Below are positions 29,019 through 37,884 of a stretch of 64,000 nt of DNA, piece after piece (the stretch's first letter is position 1; every line of letters starts with the position of its first letter). Below the pieces are notes generated by a model, which did not search any database, was not told where the DNA came from, and saw nothing but the letters and a program-made list of their open reading frames with translations. Source of the DNA: Agriterribacter humi (GTDB lineage Bacteria > Bacteroidota > Bacteroidia > Chitinophagales > Chitinophagaceae); assembly GCF_009192765.1 (NCBI RefSeq), contig NZ_VOHQ01000002.1, positions 310,001-374,000 of the forward strand, given 5' to 3'. The translations under genes were made by a program, and so were the position numbers.

Positions 29019-29894
29019 CTAATAGAGGTTTTTAATATACTTTTTAGCATATTCTTTTGCAGTTAAGCCTGTTATTAATTTGAATTGCCGGTTGAAATGA
29101 GATATATTGTTATAACCCGTTTCATAACATATTTCAGTAATGGTCATTTCATTTTTGACCAATAATTTGCATGCATTAAGGACTCTGACTTCGTTTAATA
29201 ATTGAGAGAATGTTTTATTGGTTCTTGATTTAAAATAGCGACAGAAAGAAGATACGGTAAGATTGGAAAGACTGGCTATTTCTTCCACTTTAATATCATT
29301 GGCATAGTGCTGCATAATGTAATTCATGACCACATTAATTCGCTCTGTATCCGATGTATTAACGGAACTAATATAGCCACTGCTGGAAAGAAGCTCAACG
29401 TCTTCCGTTTGTGCTATGGCATCTAATGTTCTTAAAAACAGTATCAGGCGCTCAATCCCGGATGCCGCTACAACATCTTTTACCAGTCCTGAAATTTTAC
29501 GATGGTCTTTTCCTTTTATTAAAACGCCCTGTTGCCCTTTGGTAAACAATTTTTTGATATGTGCGCATTCCGGCAGATCAAAAAAGCCATTGGCCAGAAC
29601 GTCTTCCTTAAAATGAATCACATACACATCTACAAACAGATCCTTATTATCCTGGTAAAAGTCGCGGTCGTTTTTCCATACATGTGGTAAGTTGGATCCT
29701 ATAAACATCAGGTCGCCGTTAGTGAAATTACCAATATGATTTCCCATAAAACGGATGCCATAGCTCTTCTCCACAAATATGATTTCATATTCCGGGTGAT
29801 AATGCCACGGATAGTCCATGTAGGGCGTAATTTCCCGCTTCGCCGCTATGGAAGATGCGTAGTGCGCGGGGATTTTCTCCAGCTTGGGCTGCAT
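29019..29894 (-). CDS. AraC-family transcriptional regulator, divergent from the isomerase-kinase-aldolase operon
   Basis: Regulator of 291 residues. The cupin-type N-terminus has MDYPWHYHPEYEIIFVEKS and GDLMFIGSNLPHVW. The C-terminal double helix-turn-helix has IKVEEIASLSNLTVSSFCRY and ITEICYETGYNNISHFNRQF, ending GLTAKEYAKKY. It is divided from the MFS transporter by a 212-bp divergent control region holding a 12-bp direct repeat, so it most likely controls the seven-gene operon 30107-39663 as well as itself. Its domain layout is like that of the AraC protein at 8645-9526, suggesting related ligands. The inducer is unknown. Confidence 0.9.
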   Translation of the reverse strand: MQPKLEKIPAHYASSIAAKREITPYMDYPWHYHPEYEIIFVEKSYGIRFMGNHIGNFTNGDLMFIGSNLPHVWKNDRDFYQDNKDLFVDVYVIHFKEDVLANGFFDLPECAHIKKLFTKGQQGVLIKGKDHRKISGLVKDVVAASGIERLILFLRTLDAIAQTEDVELLSSSGYISSVNTSDTERINVVMNYIMQHYANDIKVEEIASLSNLTVSSFCRYFKSRTNKTFSQLLNEVRVLNACKLLVKNEMTITEICYETGYNNISHFNRQFKLITGLTAKEYAKKYIKNLY

Positions 29895-29948
29895 ATAATG
29901 CGTTTGTATTGTTAATAAAATTGCATAATAGTAATTTTTTATGATAAA

Positions 29949-29986
29949 ATAGTGTTATAAACGGAAATGACTACATAGTGTTATAA
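29949..29986. promoter_or_regulatory. 12-bp direct repeat in divergent control region (candidate AraC sites)
   Basis: ATAGTGTTATAA occurs at 29949-29960 and again at 29975-29986, 26 bp apart. Each copy is followed by a similar ACGG or CTGG. Tandem direct repeats between a divergent AraC gene and its operon are the usual form of AraC-family operators. The spacing is about two and a half helical turns. Confidence 0.5.
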
Positions 29987-30106
29987 CTGGATAAGAGAGT
30001 AGTATGCCAGTCCAGGTAATGATAATAATTTCGGTCTGAAAAATGAACAGTTGGTGTCCTCTTATTTTAATAATGCGTATATAGAAAACGCGAAGGCAAT
30101 TTGAAA

Positions 30107-31492
30107 ATGGAATTACAGAACAGTTCTAAAAAAAGAAACCGGTATATATTCGGCGTTACCCTTGTAGCTTCTGTTGGCGGGTTCCTGTTTGGTTTTGACC
30201 TGGTAATTATTGCAGGCGCATTGCCCTTTCTGGAAACGGACTTTCAGCTTACCCCCGCTTTAAAGGGTTTTGCTGTAAGCAGCGCTATACTGGGCGCAAT
30301 TGCCGGTCCTTTGTTTGGATTATGGTTTACCGACCGGATTGGCAGAAAGAAAACCATGCTGGTAGCTGCTATCTTCTTCATGATCTCCACTGTAGGCTGT
30401 GCATTTGCAGCGGGCATCTGGGATTTTGGATTGTGGCGCTTTATGGGCGGTGTGGGTATAGGGCTCGCTATGATGTCATCACCCATTTATATAGCAGAGC
30501 TATCGCCACCGCATAAGCGCGGTGTGCTGGTAAATGTTAACCAGCTTTCTAACGTAATTGGTATTAACCTGGCGGTTATTGCCAGCTATTTTTTTTCCTT
30601 TGATGGCTGGGGCTGGCGGTGGATGTTTGCTTCGCAGGCGGTACCCGTAATATTTTTAATGATTGGTTTATTGCTGATACCGGAAAGTCCCAGGTGGCTT
30701 GCTGCTAATAACCGGATGGCAGAAGCGCTCAAAATACTTACTAAAATCAATAGTCCTGAAACGGCAAAAACAGAGCTGGAAACGATACAACACTCGCTGG
30801 GCACTGAAACCGGGCAGTTTGGAGAACTGTTGAAACCGGGTATACGACGGGCGCTTCTTATTGGAATTATTATCATGATATTCTCACAGATCAATGGTGT
30901 GAATATGATGTTGCTGTATGCGCCCAGCATATTAGCGGAAGCCGGCGTTACAGTGGGTTCTCACGCCATACTGAGTTCCATACCCGTGTATGTATTTATT
31001 TTTGTTTGCACCATCGCGGCATTTGGCTTAATAAAGCGCTACAGCAGGCGGGCACTTTTAATTAGCAGTGTATGTTTGATGTCAGTTGCCCATTTGGTAA
31101 TGGCGCTAAACCTGTTTCAGCAATGGCCACCGATATTTACCTTAATACCCATGCTTATGGGGACGGGTGCTTTTACATTAGGACTGGCTCCTTTAAGCTG
31201 GATTATTGTGGCGGAAATATTTCCCAATCGCGTCAGGGGTAAAGCCCTGGCAGTGGTATGTTTCTTCCTGTATGCATCATCATTCGTAACTGCACAGTTT
31301 TTCCCTGTATTAACGCACTGGTTCACCGGGCAGTTTAATAATGCTGCCGGGGTATATATCATTTTTGCAATAATCTGCGCTGCCTGTGCCATTTTTTCGT
31401 GGAAGGCAGTACCGGAAACCAAAGGAATTGGTTTGGAAAGCATAACAGCTTTCTGGAAAAGAAAGGAGAAGGATCATGGCATCAATCAGTAA
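30107..31492 (+). CDS. Sugar porter-type MFS transporter
   Basis: Inner-membrane proton-coupled sugar symporter of 461 residues from the ATG at 30107; an in-frame TTG two codons earlier is an alternative start. The sugar-porter landmarks are all present: GGFLFGFDLVIIAGALPFLE in helix 1, DRIGRKKTM in loop 2-3, PESPRWLAANN after helix 6, QINGVNMMLLYAPSI in helix 7 and VPETKGIGLESI at the C-terminus. Twelve hydrophobic segments are evident. It is the first gene of a unit that continues with isomerase, kinase, aminotransferase and aldolase genes, so it probably imports their starting sugar or amino sugar. Confidence 0.93.
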   Translation: MELQNSSKKRNRYIFGVTLVASVGGFLFGFDLVIIAGALPFLETDFQLTPALKGFAVSSAILGAIAGPLFGLWFTDRIGRKKTMLVAAIFFMISTVGCAFAAGIWDFGLWRFMGGVGIGLAMMSSPIYIAELSPPHKRGVLVNVNQLSNVIGINLAVIASYFFSFDGWGWRWMFASQAVPVIFLMIGLLLIPESPRWLAANNRMAEALKILTKINSPETAKTELETIQHSLGTETGQFGELLKPGIRRALLIGIIIMIFSQINGVNMMLLYAPSILAEAGVTVGSHAILSSIPVYVFIFVCTIAAFGLIKRYSRRALLISSVCLMSVAHLVMALNLFQQWPPIFTLIPMLMGTGAFTLGLAPLSWIIVAEIFPNRVRGKALAVVCFFLYASSFVTAQFFPVLTHWFTGQFNNAAGVYIIFAIICAACAIFSWKAVPETKGIGLESITAFWKRKEKDHGINQ

Positions 31493-31534
31493 GATTGAAC
31501 AGGATTTATTTTTATATACTTAAACAGAATTGGA

Positions 31535-32878
31535 ATGAAAGCAGGTTTTGTAGGATTTGGAGAGATTAATTCTCCACCTGAATTAATTAAAGAGAAATGC
31601 AGAATAGCCGCCGAGGAAATAGAATCGCTTGGCATTGAATTGGTAACCACGGCCCCCGTTACAGATGACGAAGCCGGCAAGGATGTAGCCCGCGCGCTGG
31701 AAGATTTGGACCGTGATAATTTTGATGTGCTCATTATTTGCCTGGCAGGATGGATTCCCTCTCATGCTGTAATTGCAATAACAAGCCGGTATAAACATAA
31801 ACCTATGATATTATGGGGGCTTGCAGGCGATATCGAAAACGGGCGCATCGTTACTACCGCGGCGCAGGCAGGTACTACAGCGCTGAGAAAAGTATTGGCA
31901 GACCTGGGTTACAGGTTCAGGTATGTATATAATATCATTGGCAGGCCATCGCCGCTTTCTAAGATATTAAGCTTTGTATCTGCTGCTTCGGCCGAAAGAT
32001 CAGTAGCGCATACCAAAGTAGGCATGATGGGATTCAGGGATATGAAACTTTATAATACCATTTACGAAGGAATATCGCTTAAAAGAGACTTTGGGATTGA
32101 GGTAGAATTTTTTGAGATGCTCGAAATGCTGCAGGAAAGTGAAAGAATTGAAGACGCGGCTATTGAACCCCTTCTCACGAAAATAAAAGCCGCATGGGAT
32201 TTTGAAAAACCTGCTGACGATAGCTTTCTGCGCAAGGGCATACAATATTACCTGGCCATTTTAAAAATAGCGAAAAGTAATCGTTTTGATGCTGTTTCAC
32301 TAAAGGATGTGGACGGCATGAAGAAAATATTACACTTTCCTCCCGCGCTTATATTTATGCTTTTATCTGATGAAGGAGGCTTGTGTACCATACCCGAAAA
32401 TGATGTGATGGGAGCGGTTACCCAAATCATCGTTAAACATTTAACCGGCCAATGCGGAGCCTATTTTGAGTTTTATGAATTTTTCGAAAACAGCGTTTTA
32501 ATGGGTGTGCCGGACTATGTGCCTGCGGAGGTGGTAGAAGGAAGCGTGAAGGTAACGCAGTCTGCTTTCGGGGGCATTAGCGGCGGTTTGCTGAATGTTT
32601 CTGAGGTAAAGGCAGGACGGGTTACCCTTGCAAGGTTGTCAAATACGGGAGATCGGTATAGCCTGCACATGGTTACCGGAACAGCTAAGCCCAGGGCATG
32701 GGAAGAAGCGGGCTGGGAGCAGCCGGCGCCACAACTACCCAGTTTTGAAATAACGCTGGATACGCCGGTAGAAGGATTTGCAGAAAATATTTCAGGGCAG
32801 CACTATATAATAGCCTATGGCGACCACCTACAGTTATTAAAAGATTTCTGCTATTTGAAAAATATAAATGTGATATAA
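31535..32878 (+). CDS. L-fucose/L-arabinose isomerase-family protein
   Basis: Cytoplasmic protein of 447 residues with the fold of aldose-ketose isomerases of the FucI/AraA type. The N-terminal Rossmann-like domain has MKAGFVGFGEINSPPELIKE and FDVLIICLAGWIPSHAVIAI. A second domain starts near VAHTKVGMMGFRDMKLYNT, and the C-terminal beta domain includes HMVTGTAKPRAWEEAGWEQ. It is clearly shorter than E. coli FucI (about 590 residues), so true L-fucose isomerase is unlikely. The family has many unassigned members. The gene is followed after 9 bp by a PfkB kinase, giving the usual isomerase-then-kinase order. Confidence 0.8.
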   Translation: MKAGFVGFGEINSPPELIKEKCRIAAEEIESLGIELVTTAPVTDDEAGKDVARALEDLDRDNFDVLIICLAGWIPSHAVIAITSRYKHKPMILWGLAGDIENGRIVTTAAQAGTTALRKVLADLGYRFRYVYNIIGRPSPLSKILSFVSAASAERSVAHTKVGMMGFRDMKLYNTIYEGISLKRDFGIEVEFFEMLEMLQESERIEDAAIEPLLTKIKAAWDFEKPADDSFLRKGIQYYLAILKIAKSNRFDAVSLKDVDGMKKILHFPPALIFMLLSDEGGLCTIPENDVMGAVTQIIVKHLTGQCGAYFEFYEFFENSVLMGVPDYVPAEVVEGSVKVTQSAFGGISGGLLNVSEVKAGRVTLARLSNTGDRYSLHMVTGTAKPRAWEEAGWEQPAPQLPSFEITLDTPVEGFAENISGQHYIIAYGDHLQLLKDFCYLKNINVI

Positions 32879-32887
32879 AACACTGCT

Positions 32888-34060
32888 ATGAAAAAATACG
32901 ATGCAGTAATAGCGGGATATGTTTGTGTTGACCTTATTCCGGCGTTTAAAAAAAATATTTCAGTAACGGATGTATACGATGTATTGAAACCCGGCAAGCT
33001 GGTGGAAATAGACGGACTCGAATCAACGCTGGGCGGTGTGGTAGCCAATACAGGCATGGCTATGAAAAAATTCTCAAAAAAGGTTTTTTTGAATGGTCTC
33101 ATCGGTACAGATTTTATCGGAAAAATTGCCAGGGAGTCGCTCGACAAGTATAAGCTTTCTGAAGGGATCCGTACCATAACGGAGAAAGGAACGGCTTTTG
33201 GATTGGTGATAGCCCCGCCGGGCGTAGACCGCATATTCCTGGAATCACCGGGATGCAGCGAACTTTTTGATGTGCAGCATATCAATTATGATGCCATCGC
33301 GGATAGCAGGCTGTTTCATTTCGGGTATCCGCCACTGTTACAAAAATTTTACCGGCAAAAAGGGAAGCAGTTAACCGAGTTGTTTCGCAAAGTAGATGCG
33401 ATGAATGTGGTAACCTCTCTTGATTTTAGCCTGCCGGATGCGGAGAGCGAATCGGGAAACGTAAACTGGGCGGAAGTGCTCAGGCAAACCCTGCCTTACA
33501 CAGACATATTTGTTCCCAGCCTGGAAGAGGCATTGAAAATGGTTTTTCCATATGAATATGCCCGGTTGGAAGCTTCAGATGATGCGGGTGATATGATTGA
33601 TAAAGTTCCCCTGGATTTGATAAAAGAGCTGGGTGAAACCCTGGTAGCATACGGGGCAAATATCGTTTTAATAAAAGCGGCTCACCGCGGATTGTATTTA
33701 TGGACGCGTGAAGTAAACTCTGTAAATAATAAAAAAACAGTGCACCTGCAGGAGCAGCAATGGAATCACCGCCAGCTTTGGTGCAACGCTTATCATGTGG
33801 AGGAAGAAAAAGTGAAAAATGCTTCCGGTGCAGGCGATACTTCTGCAGGCGCTTTCCTGGCGGCAATATTGGATGGCGAGTCCCCTGATACTGCCATGAA
33901 ATTTGCGGCAATAGCAGGCAGAAACAATTTGTATTGCAATGACATTTATGCGGAGCTGAACGATTGGGAAACCATGATGGCGGAAATGAACGATGAACCG
34001 AATGCGGTATTGAACGTTTGCGATCTGGTTACCAGTTCTGAAACAGAGGATAACAGTTGA
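32888..34060 (+). CDS. PfkB-family carbohydrate kinase
   Basis: Ribokinase-fold sugar kinase of 390 residues. The N-terminus DAVIAGYVCVDLIPAFK and the glycine pair in LESTLGGVVANTGMAM form the sugar pocket. The ATP/catalytic motif is NASGAGDTSAGAFLAAIL at about 311-328, where the Asp of GAGD is the catalytic base. It is longer than typical PfkB enzymes (about 310), owing to an insertion around 225-290. It lies 9 bp downstream of the isomerase-family gene and upstream of an aldolase in the same unit, so it probably phosphorylates the keto-sugar that the aldolase later cleaves. Substrate unknown. Confidence 0.88.
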   Translation: MKKYDAVIAGYVCVDLIPAFKKNISVTDVYDVLKPGKLVEIDGLESTLGGVVANTGMAMKKFSKKVFLNGLIGTDFIGKIARESLDKYKLSEGIRTITEKGTAFGLVIAPPGVDRIFLESPGCSELFDVQHINYDAIADSRLFHFGYPPLLQKFYRQKGKQLTELFRKVDAMNVVTSLDFSLPDAESESGNVNWAEVLRQTLPYTDIFVPSLEEALKMVFPYEYARLEASDDAGDMIDKVPLDLIKELGETLVAYGANIVLIKAAHRGLYLWTREVNSVNNKKTVHLQEQQWNHRQLWCNAYHVEEEKVKNASGAGDTSAGAFLAAILDGESPDTAMKFAAIAGRNNLYCNDIYAELNDWETMMAEMNDEPNAVLNVCDLVTSSETEDNS

Positions 34061-34092
34061 ATATTGTTTTACTTAAAATAATGTAAGCGCAC

Positions 34093-35481
34093 ATGAATAA
34101 TTTACAAGCTACAGGTAAAGATTGGTGGCGGGCGGCAGCGGCAGGCATTCCGCATTTGATTACAGAAACCCCGGGGCCGCGTTCAAAACAGATGCATGCC
34201 AATACCGCAAAATACATGAAGGGACTCAGCTCACAGGTGAAGCTGTTCCCGGTATGTTTTGAAGAAGGTTCGGGTATAACATTAACAGATGTGGATGGCA
34301 ACAAGTATCTTGACTTTTCCTCAGGTATTTATGTTACTTCATTGGGTCATTGTCATCCCAAAATATCTGAAGCCATTGCTTACTGGGCAGGGAAATTAAT
34401 GAACGCCCATGATTTTACTACGCCTGTAAAAGAAAAGCTGATGGAAAAAATGGCATCCATTTTACCGGGCAAATTAAACGCGGTTCAATTGTATTCAGAC
34501 GGTACAACAGCAGTTGAGGCGGCTATTCGCGCAGCCAGGGCTATCAGCAATAAGCACGAATTTATTTCTGCCTATAGAGATTTTCATGGCAAAAGCATGA
34601 GCGCAGTAAGCTGTGCGCAGATGTACCGGAGCGAAACATTTAGTTACGGTCCTTCAAGAGCCCCCGGATTTTATATGGTGCCCCGTCCTGACCCCTATCG
34701 TCCGTTGTGGGAAAAGGCAGACGGCACTATTGATACCGATGCCTATATACGCTTTTATGAAAATTTTATTAAGGAAGGTACGGTGGGGAATGTGGCGGCA
34801 TTTGTGCTGGAACCGGCACAGGGTTGGGCTGGCAGTATTTTTCCACCGGATGATTTTTTCCCTAAACTGAAAACTTTATGCGAAAAACACGATATACTCC
34901 TGTATGATGACGAAGTATTGGCGGGGATGGGACGTACAGGGGAATGGCTCACTTTAAATCATTGGGGGGTTATTCCGGATATTGTCACTTTCGGAAAATC
35001 ATTTGGCAATGGTTTCCCTGTTACGGCTATGGTGGTGAGCGAAGAGAACGGGGAAGCGCTTGAAAAAATTTCTGCCTCTTCCAGCTATGGCGGAAATCCA
35101 ATGGCCTGCGCAGCGGCTCTGGCGTCCATAGAAGTAATAGAAGAAGAAAACCTGCTGGAGCATGTTAAAACAGTGGGCGCCTTTTTTATGAAAAGAATGG
35201 AGCAAATGAAATCGGATCATCCCATTATTGGGGATGTGAAAGGAAAAGGATTTTTATTGGGAATAGAACTGGTAAAAGATAAAAAAACAAAGGAACCTTT
35301 TCCGGAAGCAGGAGTAGCTGTTTACCAGAAAGCATTCAGGAAAGGATTGGCATGGATACCTGCGGGACATATTCTGCGGATGTCTCCGCCATTAATAATG
35401 GATGAAAAATATGCAGCAATGGGAATGAACATTATTGAAGATGCCATTACTGAAACAGAAAAAGAATTTGGATACAGGTAA
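34093..35481 (+). CDS. Class III (omega-amino) pyridoxal-phosphate aminotransferase
   Basis: PLP enzyme of 462 residues in the class III aminotransferase family, which usually transfers a terminal or side-chain amino group to a 2-oxo acid. It shows the start of the fold (DVDGNKYLDFSSGIYVTSLG), the PLP phosphate-binding region (YSDGTTAVEAAIRAARA), the PLP-pyridine Asp in LLYDDEVLAGMGRTGEW (about residue 274) and the Schiff-base Lys in VTFGKSFGNGFPV (about 302). All catalytic residues are intact. It sits between a sugar kinase and a ceramidase-like protein, an unusual place that suggests removal of an amino group from the sugar-derived substrate. GABA, taurine or ornithine aminotransferase roles cannot be excluded. 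Confidence 0.88.
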   Translation: MNNLQATGKDWWRAAAAGIPHLITETPGPRSKQMHANTAKYMKGLSSQVKLFPVCFEEGSGITLTDVDGNKYLDFSSGIYVTSLGHCHPKISEAIAYWAGKLMNAHDFTTPVKEKLMEKMASILPGKLNAVQLYSDGTTAVEAAIRAARAISNKHEFISAYRDFHGKSMSAVSCAQMYRSETFSYGPSRAPGFYMVPRPDPYRPLWEKADGTIDTDAYIRFYENFIKEGTVGNVAAFVLEPAQGWAGSIFPPDDFFPKLKTLCEKHDILLYDDEVLAGMGRTGEWLTLNHWGVIPDIVTFGKSFGNGFPVTAMVVSEENGEALEKISASSSYGGNPMACAAALASIEVIEEENLLEHVKTVGAFFMKRMEQMKSDHPIIGDVKGKGFLLGIELVKDKKTKEPFPEAGVAVYQKAFRKGLAWIPAGHILRMSPPLIMDEKYAAMGMNIIEDAITETEKEFGYR

Positions 35482-35530
35482 GAGAAAAAAAATTTCCATA
35501 TTTCCCCGGATAAGTAATTAAACATTTTGT

Positions 35531-36976
35531 ATGAACACACAAAATAACGTGGCGGATGCGAAATTACGCATAGGTTGGGCAACGGAAGATATAACCCCTT
35601 CCGGCCCGGTATCTCTGTACGGTCAGTATTATGAAAGAATATCGTTGCATGTGCAAAGCGCATTAACGGTTACGGCCTGCGCTATTGAAAAAAAAGATAC
35701 AGCAGGCAATGCGGAGCAGGCTATTACGGTATCCATGGACGTTATTTACGCCTTAAAGGAAGTGCAGGATGCCGTAAGGGAACGTATTAAAGACGAACTT
35801 CCGGATTTTGATGTACGCAAACTTTTTTTAAATGCCACGCATACCCATTCTGCACCTTATCCTGAAGTGGCAGGCACATTTGGCCAATTGTTGCTGGATG
35901 GTATTTGCAAAGCAGCGATAACTGCCTGGCTGAATAAAAAGCCTGCTGCCGTTAGTACAGCATTCGGCTATGCTGTAATTGGCCATAATCGCCGTGTAAT
36001 GTATACTGATGGCACTGCAGAGATGTATGGACGAACAGACCGGGAAGATTTTTTAGGGATAGAAGGGCCAACCGATCCCGGAATTGATTTGTTGTTTACC
36101 TGGGATATGGATAAACAATTAACCGGTGTTTTCATCAATGTTTCGTGTCCGGCGCAGGTTACGGAATCAAAGTACTATGTGTCTTCAGATTTTTGGAGCG
36201 AGGTGCGAAAGCAGGTGGCAGCAAGATTTGGAAAAAATGTCTTCATCTTACCGCAATGTGGTGCGGCAGGTGATATTGCTCCGCGCGATTTAACTACACG
36301 CTACAGGGCCGGCGAACCGGATATGTGGGATGTGCCTGGTATTATAGAAATAGGAAAAAGAATTGACCAGGTAATAGGCAACGCGTATGCTGCTGCGCTG
36401 GATAATAGCACTACGGATATTGTATTCCGGCATGAAGTGAAAAATATTCAGATTCCTACACGCATGATCAGTGAGGAGGAATATGCCCGGTCACTTAAGA
36501 TCGTAAACACCATTAAAGCCAAAGAGCCTGCTGATCCCGCATCTACGCATACGGCATGGAACCGTTTTTTACAGGAGATGAAAGAAAATGAGCAAACACA
36601 GCCTTACGGACCATGGGATAGCAAGACCTCCGATTACGGCTGGTTGCGGCCCATGGAGATAGTAGTGCAGCAGTACGAAGACGGGAACAGACCTGCAACC
36701 TATGCCTATGAATTGCATGTGTTGCGCATACATGATGTAGTAATGGCAACCAACCCCTTTGAACTTTTTGTGGATTATGGATTTGCCATTACCGCAAGAA
36801 GTAAGGCAAAGCAAACATTTATTGTACAGTTTTCCGGCGATTCTGGTGGATACCTGCCCACGCAAAGGGCGCTGGATGGGGGAGGATATAGTGCCATGGC
36901 TAATAATGTGGGACCTGCCGGAGGCAAAGTACTGGTTGAAGAAACCATTGCCCTGATAAATTCAATGTGGCAATAA
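35531..36976 (+). CDS. Neutral/alkaline ceramidase-like protein, apparently cytoplasmic
   Basis: Protein of 481 residues that resembles the catalytic domain of neutral ceramidases, zinc amidases that split N-acyl bonds. Landmarks are the N-terminal LRIGWATEDITPSGPVSLYG, the metal site LNATHTHSAPYPEVAGTF (about residues 98-115), FILPQCGAAGDIAPRD and a C-terminal FIVQFSGDSGGYLPTQRAL. No signal peptide is visible, whereas true bacterial ceramidases are secreted and longer (about 650). It probably hydrolyses an amide in a small cytoplasmic substrate, for example an N-acylated amino sugar. This is inference from its neighbours, the aminotransferase and aldolase genes. Zinc residues look intact. 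Confidence 0.78.
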   Translation: MNTQNNVADAKLRIGWATEDITPSGPVSLYGQYYERISLHVQSALTVTACAIEKKDTAGNAEQAITVSMDVIYALKEVQDAVRERIKDELPDFDVRKLFLNATHTHSAPYPEVAGTFGQLLLDGICKAAITAWLNKKPAAVSTAFGYAVIGHNRRVMYTDGTAEMYGRTDREDFLGIEGPTDPGIDLLFTWDMDKQLTGVFINVSCPAQVTESKYYVSSDFWSEVRKQVAARFGKNVFILPQCGAAGDIAPRDLTTRYRAGEPDMWDVPGIIEIGKRIDQVIGNAYAAALDNSTTDIVFRHEVKNIQIPTRMISEEEYARSLKIVNTIKAKEPADPASTHTAWNRFLQEMKENEQTQPYGPWDSKTSDYGWLRPMEIVVQQYEDGNRPATYAYELHVLRIHDVVMATNPFELFVDYGFAITARSKAKQTFIVQFSGDSGGYLPTQRALDGGGYSAMANNVGPAGGKVLVEETIALINSMWQ

Positions 36977-37035
36977 ATCCATCTAATAAATAGTTTGACA
37001 GCATCTTAAAATAAATCATTACAATATCAGGAATA

Positions 37036-37866
37036 ATGAAATCATTCAGGCTTAACAGGTTATTCAACCCGGTATCAAAAAAATGTTTTGATGTGGCGGT
37101 GGATCATGGTTTTTTTAATGAATACCAGTTCCTGGAAGGAATTGAAAATATCCGTTCGGCCATTGAAATGGTAGTGCAGGCATCGCCGGATGCCATACAA
37201 CTCACCGCGGGACAGGCAAAGTATCTGCAGCAAATTCCGGGAAAACAAAAACCCGCGTTGGTACTAAGAACCGATGTGGCCAATGTATACGGCGCTTCCC
37301 TTACTACGGGTTCATTTAGTAAAATGATAGAACAGGCTGCCCTGCAGGCTGTTCGGCTGGATGCCGCATGTATGTGCATCAATCTCTTTTCTATTCCCGG
37401 TGCGCCGGAAGTAACCGGCCAGTGTATTGATAATATCATTCGCCTTAAGCTGGAATCAGAACATTACCAGGTGCCGCTCATGATTGAGCCGCTTGTGTTC
37501 AGACCCAATAGTGATAAAGGCGGGTATATGGTTGATGGAGACATTAAAAAAATTATTTCGCTGGTACGGCAGGCGGTAGAGCTGGGCGCTGATATTATTA
37601 AAGCTGATCCCTGCACTAATGTGGAAGCGTATCACCAGGTGATAGAAGTGGCGGGAGACATTCCTGTGCTGGTAAGGGGTGGTGGCAAAACCGCCGATGA
37701 AGAAATTATAAAAAGAACAGCCATGTTAATGCAGCAGGGCGCTTCAGGTATTGTATATGGCAGAAATATTATCCAGCATAAGCATCCTGCACATATTACG
37801 CGTTTGCTCATGGATATTGTACATGGTGAAGCCACGCTGGAAGACACCCTTGCTAAAATTCAATAA
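37036..37866 (+). CDS. Class I aldolase of the DhnA/LacD/DeoC type
   Basis: TIM-barrel Schiff-base aldolase of 276 residues. It starts with FDVAVDHGFFNEYQFLEGIE, the usual DhnA N-terminal motif with the active-site Asp and His. The Schiff-base Lys is in ADIIKADPCTNVEAYHQ at about residue 189, and the phosphate-binding loops are IPVLVRGGGK and GASGIVYGRNI. This family includes fructose-bisphosphate aldolase, tagatose/sulfofructose-phosphate aldolases and Lsr-type aldolases. Being the last cytoplasmic enzyme of an isomerase-kinase-aldolase series, it should split the phosphorylated keto-sugar into C3 units. The gene lies 59 bp after the ceramidase-like gene and 18 bp before the secreted glycosidase-like gene. 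Confidence 0.87.
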   Translation: MKSFRLNRLFNPVSKKCFDVAVDHGFFNEYQFLEGIENIRSAIEMVVQASPDAIQLTAGQAKYLQQIPGKQKPALVLRTDVANVYGASLTTGSFSKMIEQAALQAVRLDAACMCINLFSIPGAPEVTGQCIDNIIRLKLESEHYQVPLMIEPLVFRPNSDKGGYMVDGDIKKIISLVRQAVELGADIIKADPCTNVEAYHQVIEVAGDIPVLVRGGGKTADEEIIKRTAMLMQQGASGIVYGRNIIQHKHPAHITRLLMDIVHGEATLEDTLAKIQ

Positions 37867-37884
37867 GAGCAGGGATTATTTGTA

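Noticed and set aside
31535-32878. True L-fucose isomerase (fucI), which would link to the GH95 PUL
   Set aside because: The protein is about 140 residues too short and followed by a PfkB kinase rather than an FGGY fuculokinase, so the L-fucose assignment is not supported.
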